NCBI GenBank assembly: GCA_019279435.1
Contig: JAAALK010000283.1
Span: forward strand, 3,038,001 to 3,102,000
Direction: 5' to 3'
Length of the DNA: 64,000 nt
From: Zizania palustris
Taxonomy: Eukaryota; Streptophyta; Magnoliopsida; Poales; Poaceae
Shown: piece by piece, positions 1 to 11,200 of the stretch
How positions within the stretch are numbered: the stretch's first letter is position 1
Layout of the letters: each line of letters starts with the position of its first letter
Notes under the pieces: model-generated
Told to the model about the DNA's origin: nothing
Database searches by the model: none
Seen by the model: the letters and a program-made list of their open reading frames with translations, nothing else
Program-made: the position numbers and the translations under genes

Positions 1-335
1 CGTCGTCCATAACAAAGTAGAGTGTCTATCAGGTAGAGATCTTTCAGATTATGATTTTGTTAGTTAATCCGGAGGACGGTCTGTACCATTGTCTGTAAAG
101 TCGGCTGGAGTAGCACGACTATTTTTATATTAATGGTCATGTCTAGCAAGAATAATCTAGATTGGCTAAAGTCTCGTGTGGAGCAGTATCGATCTAATAA
201 AGATGGTATTGCCGAAGCCATCGAGGACTTTAGCGAAGTAGAGAAGTAAGGACAGGGTTTTGCATCGACCGATCCCTTAGAGGAGGTCGACGTAGGTGAT
301 GGTAGCATCCCAAGGCCGATATGGATGGTATCGTC
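1..335 (+). pseudogene. Gypsy Y1 pol remnant (protease-RT junction region)
   Basis: Read on the plus strand, this stretch matches the region just before reverse transcriptase in element Y2 (53,640-53,990, minus strand). Recognisable peptides include NNLDWLKSRVEQYRSNKDG and GQGFASTDPLEEVDVGDGS. Several stops and frameshifts break it. At about position 331 the homology jumps straight to the polypurine/3' end of the same family, so RT, RNase H and integrase are missing. It is the left-hand visible part of a plus-strand gypsy copy whose 3' LTR follows at 389. The family assignment is firm; function is lost. Confidence 0.85.
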
Positions 336-388
336 TTTAGCTCGTTGTGCTTTTAGTTCACTAGTTCACGAAAAGGCAGGGGGGCATG
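336..388 (+). other. Polypurine tract region of Y1
   Basis: The bases before the LTR match the end of Y2 (50,118-50,190 on the minus strand) and finish in a purine-rich run, AAAAGGCAGGGGGGCATG, directly before the LTR's TGTT. This is where plus-strand DNA priming would occur in this element. Confidence 0.7.
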
Positions 389-1723
389 TGTTGATAGCAA
401 AAAATGGCATTAATAGCTAGATTGTCAAAATATCAATTGTGGCGATTTGAGCCGAAAATACACATGTCCATGTTCTGCCCGAAGCCCTATAGGGCCGAAG
501 TCCATCAAGCTATGGGCTCCGAAAGCCTCGAGCCAGCCCATGGGCTTCGGCCGGGAAGCCTTCGGAGGCCTACGCTACCGAAGCTTCGGCCCGAGGAGTA
601 GGCCTCGACGGGCCTGGCCGAAGTCCACGCTACCGAAGCTACGGCCTGAGGAGCGGGCCTCGACGGGCCTAGACGAAGCCCACCTTGGCAGAGATAGAGT
701 TGTATGTGTTTCCAGCTCAATCTTTATCTCTATCTGGCCGGATTAATAGCAGATTAGATTAGGAGTTAAGCCCCTATAAATAGAGAGGCAAGGCCGGCGT
801 GGAGAGCCCCACCCAACTCAAACCAAACCAAAGCTCATGCTTTGATCGTATTTACTTTACCTTTATTTTCCTGTACCTCTTCGTGGGTTTTCCTGGAAGC
901 CCTCCGCCGGCCACTACGGAAGAGTGGTAATCCTTGTTACTTCGCCTGTGAAGTATCCATTAATCTACGTAATAGATCGTTATCGCCTTGTTACTTCACC
1001 TATGAAGTATCCGCTAATCTGCGTAATAGATTGCTACCTTCGCTACTAGTGCAACACTTAGCAAAATTCGGTCCTCAGGCCGAATTGATACTTTGCACTC
1101 TTCTGTTGACGGTTCGCATGTTCGGAGCCACTTCGTCGGAGGTGTTCGGAGCTGAGAGATCAGTTTCAGAGGTTGTCAAACACTCTTCGGTGGGACTGCA
1201 TGCTCTGGCAACATGCTTCACCAGCATACTTCGTCAACAGGCTTCACCACGACCATACTCCACACCGGACGAAGTTGCACTCGCGCGTGGCCCTCGCGTC
1301 ATTATTCCGTAGTTTGCTGTATGGGAGATCTCAAGTCGAACCCTGCTGTTCAGAGGTGATCATCGCGTCTAGATCCGTTCGGAGTCCATCTTCGACCGGA
1401 TTAGTCCGAACGCTGAAGCACCCTTCGGTGGAGTACTTCGCACCAGACGCCGAAGGTACACTTCGGTGACCCCTTCGCACCAGATTTCGAACCAGATGGG
1501 CTCCGTCTGGTTTGCTGATTTTATTTTGTTTAATCTATCTTTTTCGGCTAATTGGATTATTTTGTGTAATCTGGTTGCCTGCCGACTCCACCCCCTTATC
1601 ACTATTAAGGGTAGTCGGAATGCGACGTTGGTTCAACGTCACGCTTAGGCTTGTCCCTAAGTATCCGTCCACTTTTGGATCGTCGAACTGACCCAAGTGT
1701 GGGGGCATGTTTCTGTGTCAACA
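389..1723 (+). repeat. 3' LTR of gypsy Y1 (1,335 bp)
   Basis: It begins TGTTGATAGC and ends TGTGTCAACA, and it is collinear with the Y2 LTR at 48,830-50,117 (opposite strand). A TATA box, TATAAATAG, lies at 775-783 and is conserved in the other Y LTRs. The base after the LTR continues the 3' LTR of element A, so Y1 was inserted inside A's LTR. The left target duplication is outside the window. Confidence 0.9.
775..783 (+). promoter_or_regulatory. LTR TATA box (Y1)
   Basis: TATAAATAG in a C-rich context, at the equivalent place in the Y2 and C LTRs. It probably marks the LTR promoter; the start site is not determined. Confidence 0.6.
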
Positions 1724-1853
1724 GATATACTCCGAACAAGGGTCGAACTTGACCTAGTACTAAACCGGAGTTAGATACTGGAACTTCGGTTTAATAGATT
1801 GCCTTCGTCTTGTTACTGTAGTAACCCTGAGGATGAAGTATTTTCCCCCAACG
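1724..1853 (-). repeat. Right-hand part of 3' LTR of element A
   Basis: This matches 28,244-28,373 of A's 5' LTR, with a roughly 14-bp deletion and scattered substitutions, and ends CCCCCAACG (CCCCCAACA in the partner). The rest of the LTR is expected left of Y1, beyond position 1. The divergence shows A is much older than B. Confidence 0.85.
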
Positions 1854-2181
1854 GTAGCCCCTCGAATACGCTTCTCCGCAAGATCTGTAAGGTTAGGAGA
1901 GCAGTATACGTAAGAAAAATAATCATGCGAAGGGGTTAATAAATTTAATCAACCTTCGGAATATGCAAGGATTCATAACATCGAATTAATTTCTAAGGGA
2001 GTTCTATTCGAACAATTCTGAAATAAACTTTTATGATGCCAGAAAGCCCTTTAGACTTAGAAGAAATAGTCATTGGCCTTTTCCTTTCAGAAGAAGTTAT
2101 GCGGTGCGTTAATTTCGCAAACATTAATGGTTAAGAATGCGAAATGGCAAGTCTGAACGATAAAGAATTGTGAACCTAGGC

Positions 2182-2189
2182 TATAAATA
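2182..2189 (+). promoter_or_regulatory. TATA box of the antisense gene in element A
   Basis: CTATAAATAA lies about 100 bp before the conserved ATG at 2,285, and the surrounding CCTAGGCTATAAATA matches element B at 14,054-14,068. Its conservation in two diverged copies supports a real promoter. Confidence 0.6.
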
Positions 2190-5100
2190 AAGGACCTAGA
2201 AACGTCTCAAACACCTTTCTCACCGTCGTTGCGCAATCAACCATTAGCATCCAAACCTTAGCCTCAATCGCTCGGTTCAAATCAATGGCGAAGACAAGCT
2301 TCAAGGCTCCCGGTGTGACTTCGGCCCTAGCCCGGCAACAGGCCATGGCGGCGGCAGCGGCGGCAGTAGCTGCGGCGGCGCCGGCAGGGAATCCCCAACA
2401 GATCGGTCCCCATGACCTCCTCCCGGCCTCTTCGAAGTACTCCGACTAGTCTTATAAACTGGGGCCATCCACCTGCAAGAGGAAGACGATCGCAACAGTG
2501 GTCGAAGGGAAGATTAGCCCAGAGATTAATGTCCGCAAACCGGGGAAGGAAGCCATCCCTTTGTCGCGGCCCGGAGAAGTCGTCGTATTCGAAGCTTTCT
2601 TCGAAGCAGGGTTAGGACTCCCGGTCGTGGACTTCCTGTCAAAGGTACTGGATCTCTTCCATGTCACCCTTCCCCAGTTATTTCCAAACGCAATAGTGCG
2701 CCAAGCTATCTTTCAATGGGCGCTGTGGGCTGAAGGCTGCGAAGGAAGAGCAGAGATATTTGCAGCACTGCACAAAGCATCTTGCCAGCCGAAGAATTAC
2801 CAAGGCTCTAGAGGGGAAAAAATCATAGTAGCCTTCGGCAACATCAACTTCAGGCTCCAAGATGAATTCCAACTACGATTACCAGCGAAGGCCATCAACG
2901 CCAGATGGTACACATATTGGATTCTCTAATGGTTCTACGCAGAAGTTGGAGTAGACAGCCGTCTGGCCGGACCCCTACAAGACATATATTTTCGAAGGGA
3001 AGCCGAAGTCCACCCAGACCCCGGCCAGCTCGAAGCCCGCCTTAACCTGCTCCAATGAATTAGTCACCGCATGAGTATGCGGGACTTAGCGGAGGAGTTC
3101 ATTAGGCTCCAAATTCCACCTTTGATGGCCAACTGGCCTATCAACTTCGAAGAAGATCTAGAGGGAGGACTCCAAAAAATTTCGTTGAACTTGAGCCCTG
3201 CAGGTAACTTCGAAAACTACAACATGTTTTATATATGATTATTTAATGAAATGACTAATAGAACCTTATCTTTCAGCTTCACAAGCCCCTATGACTTCGG
3301 AGCAAGTCGTTCGAGTTTCAGAGAAGATTCTTGGAGCTCCTACTCAGGCTGAAAAGGAGTGGATGAAGAAACTGCTGGGCAGTTGGGAGCGACTTAACCG
3401 AGTATGGGTCATACTCGGAGTTGTAGCCCCCCTCTTCCGGACTAGGTGCCTTTTGAGTTATGCCCGAAGAAGAGGAAAGCAGATACTGGGACTTCGGCAC
3501 CAGCCAAGAATCCCATAAAAAGTTAGCCCAAAAGCCTAAAAATGTGGTTCCTTCTAGGCATGCTGCTTCGTCTTTAGGATCATCTAAAGATGAGGGAGTG
3601 AGAGAAATGCAAAGGGTCCTTGTGAACCTTATTACCGAAGATGAAGCGCAGGCGAATGTCGAAGATGTAGACACTGGTGACGTAGCAGGTGTGCCGGCTG
3701 TACCAGACAACTCCGAACAGGCCGGGACCTCGAGTGTCCAGCCTGACTTGCCACGTCAAGAAGCCCCTGCAGTTGAAGGCAGAGTCGAAGTTGTAGCTGA
3801 ACAAGCTTCGATTCTGGACGAAGTGGTAACTGTTGCTCCAAGGGAGGCTCCAACAGCCAACCCTTCGGTTCCAGACCCCGAGTCTGATGAAGACTTCGAA
3901 GGGGCCTTTGACCCTCCAAGTAGCCCCGTACTCATTCGCTGACAGGATTTTAGAGGTAAACTTCATTAAAGCACCTTTTTCTTCGCCCTGCAAAATTATG
4001 CAATATATAATACCTTCGTTCTGGCAGGGTCTGCTCCCATGGAGATGACTCCTCCTGCGAAGACTGCTCCTGGGACTTCGACATCTCTGAGGTCGGTTCC
4101 AGATGTTTCACAGACGGGGCCCGGAAAAGGTAAAGGAAAAATGGACCCTTTTCCTGCTCCGAACTCGGGATTAACTCCGTTGGAATCGACAGACGGAGGA
4201 CAATCTACCGAGGGGGGCCAGTCCACCGAAGTTTCCGGGGATGCGTCGCAGCGCTCCGGCCCTTCACCCAACAAAGATGATCAAAGGGATTTGTCAATGC
4301 TCCCCTCCTAGCTCCTTTTCTGGAGCGAAGGACCGAACTTTGAACCTTGCTAAAACCTTTGGATCGAGCTAACCGCGAAGTTGGGAGAACTGACTTAGTA
4401 GCCATACTTGGGGAGGCTGAAGGGTCAGAGATGAATGCAGCTTTGGAACGGGCAGCATACCAGGTATGAAGTATCTACCAAAGGAGTCTTGAGGGCTCCG
4501 AAATTCGAATTTCCAGCTTGGACGAGATGGTAGCAGCGGAGAGGAGAGCTAGACTTGGTCTGGAGGATGCAAATCAGATGCTCGAAGCCAAGCAAATCGT
4601 GCTTCGGGCTGAAATAGAAAGAATGCGGGCAGAGCATGCAACCGCGGGGGCTGAGCTGGTTAAGCTCCGAGAAGAAAAGACGAAGGCCATGGAGGAAGCC
4701 AGCAACCTGCTTAGCCAGAAGAACTCTTTGGCTACGGAGGCAGCTAAACTATCCTCTGTGGTAGATGAGCTATCTTCATCAAGGGATGCTTTAATCGAAG
4801 ACAAGGTGAAGTCGTAGAAAGTAGCTGTGGAGGTCATGGATAACATTTTAGGTGTCTTAGAGTACTTCGGTACTTCTTGGACACTATCTTCGACTGACAA
4901 TGTCCCGTTCCTGCGACGATTGAAAATAATCCAAGGAGCAGCGAAGATGATGAAGATAGTGGGTATTTAGTATGGAGAAATCTCCGGCCAAGTATCCGCT
5001 CTCGGAATACTTCACTACTACAAAGATCTAGGGCTCACTACAACAATCCAGGAAATCGGTAACTTCCGTCGGCCAAATCCTAGCCGACAAAAATTACTTT

Positions 5101-5216
5101 TTTTTGTTTTTTCTTTTTTTTCTGTCGACGGGCCAATAACTTTTGTCGGCTAATATTGGCCGACGGAAGTTAACTAAAAAATCCAAAAAAAAAATTCTGC
5201 TTCACTGGTTGTGCTG

Positions 5217-5886
5217 AATTGCTAAAAGTATGTCTTTCACTCTTAGCAAATACATAGAGTATCACTCTAGCTGTCCATATATCAGCCTTTGATCCATAGC
5301 GCTTTTGCAGTACCTCTGGAGCAATGTAATATGGGCTTCCCACTAACTGTGTGAAAACCTGACCTGATTTGTGGTTAGATATAAATCAGTTAGGAAAACA
5401 GCAAAAGGGAGCATATATCATATACAAAAGTAAACATTACTAATGCTTTCCGAGACTAAATTACTGGCTTGAACTTTAATTTGAACTGTTGTATCACCAT
5501 GACATATTTTGACCTTACTCTTCCAACAAAATTATTTACATCACTAACTAATTTGAACTGTTGTATCACCATGACATATCAAACCACTGATTCCTATCCT
5601 GTGACTATAAACACAAATAGTCCCTTGAATGTACAGAGCACTGACTTAGTGACTTTAACATATACCTAGTTTGAAGAACACAGATAGACCAAAATAAATT
5701 GCTTTAACCGACAAGTCATCATCTGTATTCAGTAAGAGGAAATTTTCTGGCTTGAGATCACGGTGCATCACTCCATGTGAATGACAAGTTGCTATGATAC
5801 CAACAATAATTCTTATAAGCTCTGCAGCCTTCCGCTCGCTGTAATGACCTTGCTACTGAATCTTGTTAAATAGCTCACTAAAACAT
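5217..5886 (-). pseudogene. Captured calcium-dependent protein kinase (CDPK) fragment
   Basis: On the minus strand, about 5,886-5,666 reads as kinase subdomains with GHYSERKAAEL, HSHGVMHRDLKPENFLLLN and KAIYFGLSVFF. A GTATAT donor follows at 5,665, an intron of about 300 bp ends near 5,364, and 5,363 to about 5,217 continues with VGSPYYIAPEVLQKRYG and KADIW. These are the catalytic loop (HRDLKPEN), the magnesium loop and the APE segment of plant CDPKs. DFG has become YFG, and a TAG lies before GHYSE, so no active kinase can result. The retained intron shows that genomic DNA was copied rather than mRNA. No EF-hands are present. CDPK is the best fit because of the SERxAAEL and DLKPENFLLLN wording; a CRK or other CaMK-group kinase is less likely. 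Confidence 0.85.
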
Positions 5887-6069
5887 CCTCCTAGAGATGA
5901 ACCACTGCAGCTCCCCTCCCAACGCTTCCAACTTCCAAGCCAAGTCATGACCAAAACAGGCGAAATCTAGATCGAGAGCACGAACTCCATAGGAAATGTA
6001 CGTCCACGCGAATCGAGAGGCGCTGGGAGGAGTCTCACCTGAAGCTGCTCCAGCCGCGATCAGAGAAGG

Positions 6070-6335
6070 GAGGCAGGACTCGGGTTGAGGCGGCGGGAGG
6101 TCGGGGAGGCGGGCGGAGGCGGCGGGAGGCCGGGGACGCGTCGGAGGCAGCGGGAGGCCGGGGAGGCGGAGGAGGCGGCGGGAGGCTTGGGAGGCGGCAG
6201 AGGCGGCGGGAGGCCGGGGAGGCGGCGGATGCCGGTGAGGTGAGCGGTGGCAGCGGGAGGCCAGGGAGGCAGCAGAGGCCGGGGAGGCGAGCAGAGGCGG
6301 CGGGAGGCCGGGGAGGCGGCGGGCATAGTCGCGCG
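6070..6335. repeat. GC-rich minisatellite inside the CACTA element
   Basis: Roughly ten imperfect head-to-tail units of about 21-27 bp built on GGCGGGAGGCCGGGGAGGC. The open frames on both strands here are low-complexity Pro/Ala or Gly/Arg products of the repeat and are not genes. Confidence 0.8.
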
Positions 6336-7500
6336 GAGGCGGTGGCAGGGAAGAAGAGAAGGGAAAAACCTAAGGCTGGGAAAAAGAGGGCGGGGGCTGG
6401 GAAAAAAAAGCGTGTGGCTGGAAACTTAACTTCCGTCGGCCACATCTAAAGCCGACGAAAGTTAATTTTAACTTCCGTCGGCTTTAATGCTGGCCGACGG
6501 AAGTTAGGGGATTTATACCGGGCGGGGAAAAAATGCCTCTATCTTCCGTCAGCCACTGTGAAAAGCCGACGAAAGTTAGCTTAACTTCCGTCAGCTCCAC
6601 TAGGCTGATGGAAGTTATTTAACTTCTGTCGGCTTTTGGAAAAGCCGACGGAAGATAAAATAGCCGACGAAAACTTTCTGTTTTCTTGTAGTGGCTATCA
6701 GTAGCACCAGACTTGGGGGAGGTTCCTATTACCTTCGATGACAACCAACTGTTAAACCCTTCTGAAGATGTGGCCACAGCCTGGCAAGCCTTCCAAGTGT
6801 CATGGAGAGCCGAAGATCGAACAGCGATCAAGGCTTGGATTGATGAAGGGATTCGCCAGAAACAAGCTCGGTCGTAGGCTTCGAGAAACCAGTCTCCGCT
6901 AGACCCGCAGGTTTAGTTTTGTTTAGGGGTCCGAATATGTAAAAATTTATGCTTTCATCTATTATGAATGAAGACTTATTTGAAAATGTTTTTAGGCTTC
7001 TCAACCTCGTATGGATGATCTCGAAGTATTAAATGTTACCGAATAACTTCGCCTGCTATGGGCTACCTTCGACCTTCTAAAACTTCACAAATGACCTCGA
7101 TTTCTGATTCCACGAGAAAGCTCTGGTGCAATTGCGCCCGAAATACTCAAAGATATATTATCTTATATTAAAGAGGAAGAAAAAGAAGTTAACTTGGAAA
7201 CTTCATCTTCTGAAGACGCTGAATGGTCCGAAGAAGAGAGTATTGCTGAAGAACAAAGAAAGAACCCTGAAGAGCTTCGAAGCTGGGAGAGAAGCCCCGA
7301 GCGACTTCGAACTTGGGCTGAACTCCAACAGGAACAAAATGATTTTCGAGCTTCGAGGGGAGGGAGATGAATTAAACGTAAAGTTATTAGGACTCCCGGC
7401 TCCGGAACTAGTCGTGTTGGCTTTAGTGGTAGCTCTAGGGATCGAAGGGGTCTTCGTTTCCTTCTTGGTATAGACATAGATTTTTCGTAATGTAATGTAA

Positions 7501-8226
7501 TTTGTTCGAATGATAAAGATTGAGATTTTAAAATTGTATCCCTACTTCCCAGCCCTGCTTTGGGCGTAAGTAACTTTGATTTTTGTCGAAGACGGTTATG
7601 CGCAAAGAAAAATGACTTAGGAGTGCAATTTTGGAGGCTCAGAGCCCCTTAGCAACTTAGAGATTGATTAAAATCTCACAAAATGTCTTCGACTACTTGG
7701 AGTCTGAAAACTGGTAACTTAGTACCTTTTGTTTGAAAGTAGTCACTTCGGACTAATTTTCCGGATACCTTAGCATCCAAAATGATTGGTCACTTTGGAC
7801 TCTTTCTACAGATATTCGAAGCTTATCAGCTCAAACTCTATTTTCTTTGGCCTCCTTCAGCTCTTTTTGCGAATGCTATCAAACTAGTGGTTCGAAATTC
7901 GCAGTGGTCTCCTTGGACTCTTTTTACGGATGCTTTCAGGCCGGAGCCTAGAATCCGCATCATTTGGTCTCCTTGGACTCTTTTTACGGATGCTTTCAAG
8001 CCGGTGGCTTGGAATCCATTTTTCAGTGACTTTCCCACCTCGTCGGAAGCTTCGAACTAGTGGTTCGAAGTCCACAAAATTGGTTCAAATGAATGACACT
8101 TCCCTCACAACCAACTTCGTTCTTCCAGTGCGTCCACTAGAAGTAGGAAGTGTTTGAGAGGTAGGCATTATCTGACCATGAACTTTATTAATTCAAAAGG
8201 TGTTTACAAATGATTACAAGGAGCCC
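7501..8226. other. Non-coding spacer of element A with degenerate 61-bp repeats
   Basis: This lies between the tail of the antisense gene and the end of pol, which converge here. It contains about three degraded copies (7,800-8,020) of the tandem unit described at 18,232-18,520, with shared words CTCTTTTTACGGATG and CTTGGACTC. No coding signal was seen. Confidence 0.65.
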
Positions 8227-11200
8227 CTATGCGAAATATCGCTTTAAGAGCTTCGCATGCCAGGCATGCTTTAACTCTTCGCCTTCTAACTTAGCTAGCT
8301 TAAAAGAACCAGGGCGTCCTGAACGGAGAATAATGTATGGACCTTCCCACTTATTTCCTAATTTCCCTAGTGCTATAAAGCTTCGCAAAACTAGATGACC
8401 TGGCTTAAGTTCATTAAGCTTAACCTTCGGGTCAAACCAAGTCTTCATTTGCTGTTGATATTTCGACAGATTGGTGACAACTCGACGTCTTGTTTCTTCT
8501 ATTAAATCAAGTGAAGCTTGCCTTTCTCCTTCTATCTCAGGTTCGGTGCTACGAAGAGATCCTCCTTTAAGCTCCGTTGGCGTCATAGCTTCGTCTCCGA
8601 ATAATAGTCTAAAAGGAGTGAAATCTGTGGACCTTGTTTGGGTGGTCCGAATGGACCATAAAATCTTCGGGAGCTCTTCGGTCCACAGCCCTTTTGCCAA
8701 CCCTACTATTCTTTGATTCAACCTGACAAGATATTACCATTGGCTCTTTCTACAGCTCCGTTAGACTGAGGATGGCGCACAACAGCAAAGCATATTTGTA
8801 GGGGCTCTGTATCAAACTGTGTCCCATTGTCAACTGTGAGCTGTCGAGGCACTCCGAACATGCATATAATACATTTCCAGAAAATTTTTTGTATATTATT
8901 CGAAGTGATAGCTGTGAGGGGTTCTGCTTCGACCTACTTGGAAAAATACTCAATTGCTAACACTGTGAATTTCAGATTTCCTTTTGCTACTGGGAAGGGG
9001 CCAATAAGGTCCATGCCCCATCTGGCCATGGGCCAAACTGGGGCAATGACTTGAAGAGTTGTTGGCGAACGATAACTTCTTCTTCCCATCCATTGACAAC
9101 CCTAGCACGTGCGAACTAGGCTCTCCGCATTAGCTACTATTGTAGGCCAATAAATCCCCTAGCGAAGTGTTTTTCCTACCAAAGCCCGAGGGGCCAGATG
9201 GCTACCACAAAGGCCTTCATGAATTTCTCCGAGTATCTCTTGACCTTCGGCTTGAGATATAAATCGGAGCAGAGTGGAACATACTCCGACCTTGTAGAGA
9301 ATACCATTGATTATATGATAATTTCGAACTATGAGCTTTAACCTCGAAAGTTGTGGCCCTTTAGGTAAATTTGCTTCACCTTGCAACAATTCCATAATTA
9401 AACTCTGCCAATCAGTACTTGGAATGCAAAGAACTTCCACAGAAGGGATCTGTGGCACTGAAGGTGAACTAAGCTCTTCGTAAAAAACTCCTTTCGGACT
9501 GTCCATAGCTCCGGCCGCAGCTTTTGCTAAGGTATCGGCTTGCATATTTTCAGCTCTGGGTATACTTCGGATGGAAATCCCTTTAAATGCTGCTTCAATC
9601 TTACAGATCTCTTCCAAATACTTTGCAAGGTGGGGGTGACGAACTTGAAAACTTTTATCAACGTGCCCTGCTATAATTTGAGAATATGTTTTAAGAACAA
9701 CTCTTGTAGCACCTAAAGCACACTCCTTTCGAAGCCCTAGCAAAATTCCTTCATACTCCGCTATATTATTGGTGGACTTAAAGTTGAGCCTTGCGGAGTA
9801 CATTGCCTTTTGCCCTGAAGGGGAAATTATTACTGCTCCGATGCCTGCTCCAGATGCTTGGAAAGCTCCGTCGGAGTATGTAGTACAAATTCCTTCATTT
9901 GATTTCTCCGGAGCCCACACTGCGGAAGGAGTCCATTCTGCCACAAAATCTGCCACCACCTGTGACTTGATCGCTGTCCTTGCCACGAAGGAGATGCCGA
10001 AGGGTGCCAATTCAACAACCCATTTCAAAATTCTTCCTGGAGAATTCTTGCTTTGGAGCATATCTCCTAAGGGATACGAAGTTGGTACAATCACATTATG
10101 TGCGAGAAAATAATGCCCCAACTTCCTCGAAGCCATTATCAGAACATAGGTGAACTTCTCAAGCTCAGAATATCTTGTTTTCGCTCCAGACAATGCTTTG
10201 GATACAAAATAGACTGTATTCTATACCAACTTCCCGTTGAAATCAACTTCTCTGACAAGGACTGCACTTACAGCAGGGCAAGTAGCTGCAAGATAGGGTA
10301 GTAGGGTTTCGTCCGCAATAGGCACCGTGAGTGTAGCGAGATTACTGAGATAATTCTTAATATCATCAAAACTCTTTTGACACTCCGGTGTCCATGCAAA
10401 ATCTTCGGACCCTTTCAATGCTTTGAAAATGGGCAAACTTCTCTCCACAGACCTTGCTTGGAACCTGCTAAGTGCTGCTAGGTGGCCTGTTAGCTTTTGC
10501 ACCTGCTTTAAATTTTCCGGAGGAGCCATCCTTTGTAATGCAGTTATTTGACTAGTGCTAGCTTCGATCCCTCTGCTTGAAACTAGATACCCTAACAATT
10601 TTCTAGCCTGAGCCCCGAAGATACATTTTTCGGGGTTGAGATGGACTCCACATGCCCGAAGGCTATTGAACATTTTTGCTAAGTCTAGGCTATGTTGGTG
10701 CTTTAAAGCACTCTTTATTACAATATCATCCATATAGGCTTCTACATTGCGGCCTATTTGATGACCTAGAGCTTTAGCAATTAACCTCGAAAAAGTTGCC
10801 CCAGCATTTCTTAAGCCGAAAGGCATTCTTACATAGCTGAAGACTCCCGAAGGAGTTACAAAACTTGTTTTAATTTTATATCCGCGCTTTAACCAGATTT
10901 GATGATAGCTAGAATATGCGTCGAGGAAGATTAATAACTTCGAACCAGCAGTGGAGTCAACTAATTGATCAATTCGGGGCATGGGATAGGGGTCACGGGG
11001 GCATGCTTTATTCACGGATGTAAAGTCAATACACATGCGCCACTTCTCGGAAGATTTCTTCCTAACGAAGACTGGGTTGGCCACCCACTCCATATGAGCT
11101 ACTTCTCTGATAATCCCAGCCTTCGACAACTATTCCACTTCTGCCTTAGCAAGGATGGCCCTCTCCGCAGATAACTTCCATAGTCCTTGTCGGACAGGCC

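Larger units (their letters stand above)
5036..6693. mobile_element. Non-autonomous CACTA (En/Spm) transposon, 1,658 bp
   Basis: The ends are CACTACAACAATCC on the left and TTTTCTTGTAGTG on the right, i.e. inverted CACTACAA termini. Both ends carry many copies of AACTTCCGTCGGC and its inverse GCCGACGGAAGTT, typical CACTA subterminal repeats, often as head-to-head hairpins. No transposase is present. The interior holds a protein-kinase gene fragment on the minus strand (5,217-5,886) and a GC-rich tandem repeat (about 6,070-6,335). With the 3-bp GCT duplication the boundaries are certain. It would need transposase from an autonomous relative. Confidence 0.93.
5033..6696. other. Target-site duplication GCT around the CACTA element
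   Basis: GCT at 5,033-5,035 and again at 6,694-6,696 flanks the element. Three bases is the duplication size of CACTA transposases. Joining the flanks restores reading of the exon 4 peptide of the antisense gene. Confidence 0.85.
2285..7500 (+). pseudogene. Decayed antisense gene of element A (PF04195-like, coiled coil)
   Basis: This copy parallels the better preserved gene at 14,188-17,802. It begins MAKTSFKAPG with an alanine-rich tract, like the partner's MVKTKG start. Exon 1 runs to 3,203 at CCTGCAG/GTAACT, exon 2 is about 3,277-3,955, exon 3 about 4,028-4,463, exon 4 ends at 6,910 at CCGCAG/GTTTAG and exon 5 is 6,996-7,500. All these splice sites have exact counterparts in B. Stops occur early (near 2,447) and at several later points. 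The start of exon 4 and the preceding intron are deleted, and a CACTA transposon interrupts exon 4. The conserved block FEAFFEAGLGLPVVDFLSKV resembles the 'putative gypsy type transposon' family; that assignment is from memory. Confidence 0.8.

Noticed and set aside
5469..5669. Plus-strand 66-codon frame with a duplicated TTTGAACTGTTGTATCACCATGACATAT
   Set aside because: Lies in the intron of the captured kinase fragment. The duplicated block is a short local repeat and not a gene.
6035..6449. Open frames of Pro/Ala- or Gly/Arg-rich proteins on both strands
   Set aside because: They are translations of the GC-rich minisatellite in the CACTA element and have no conserved domain.
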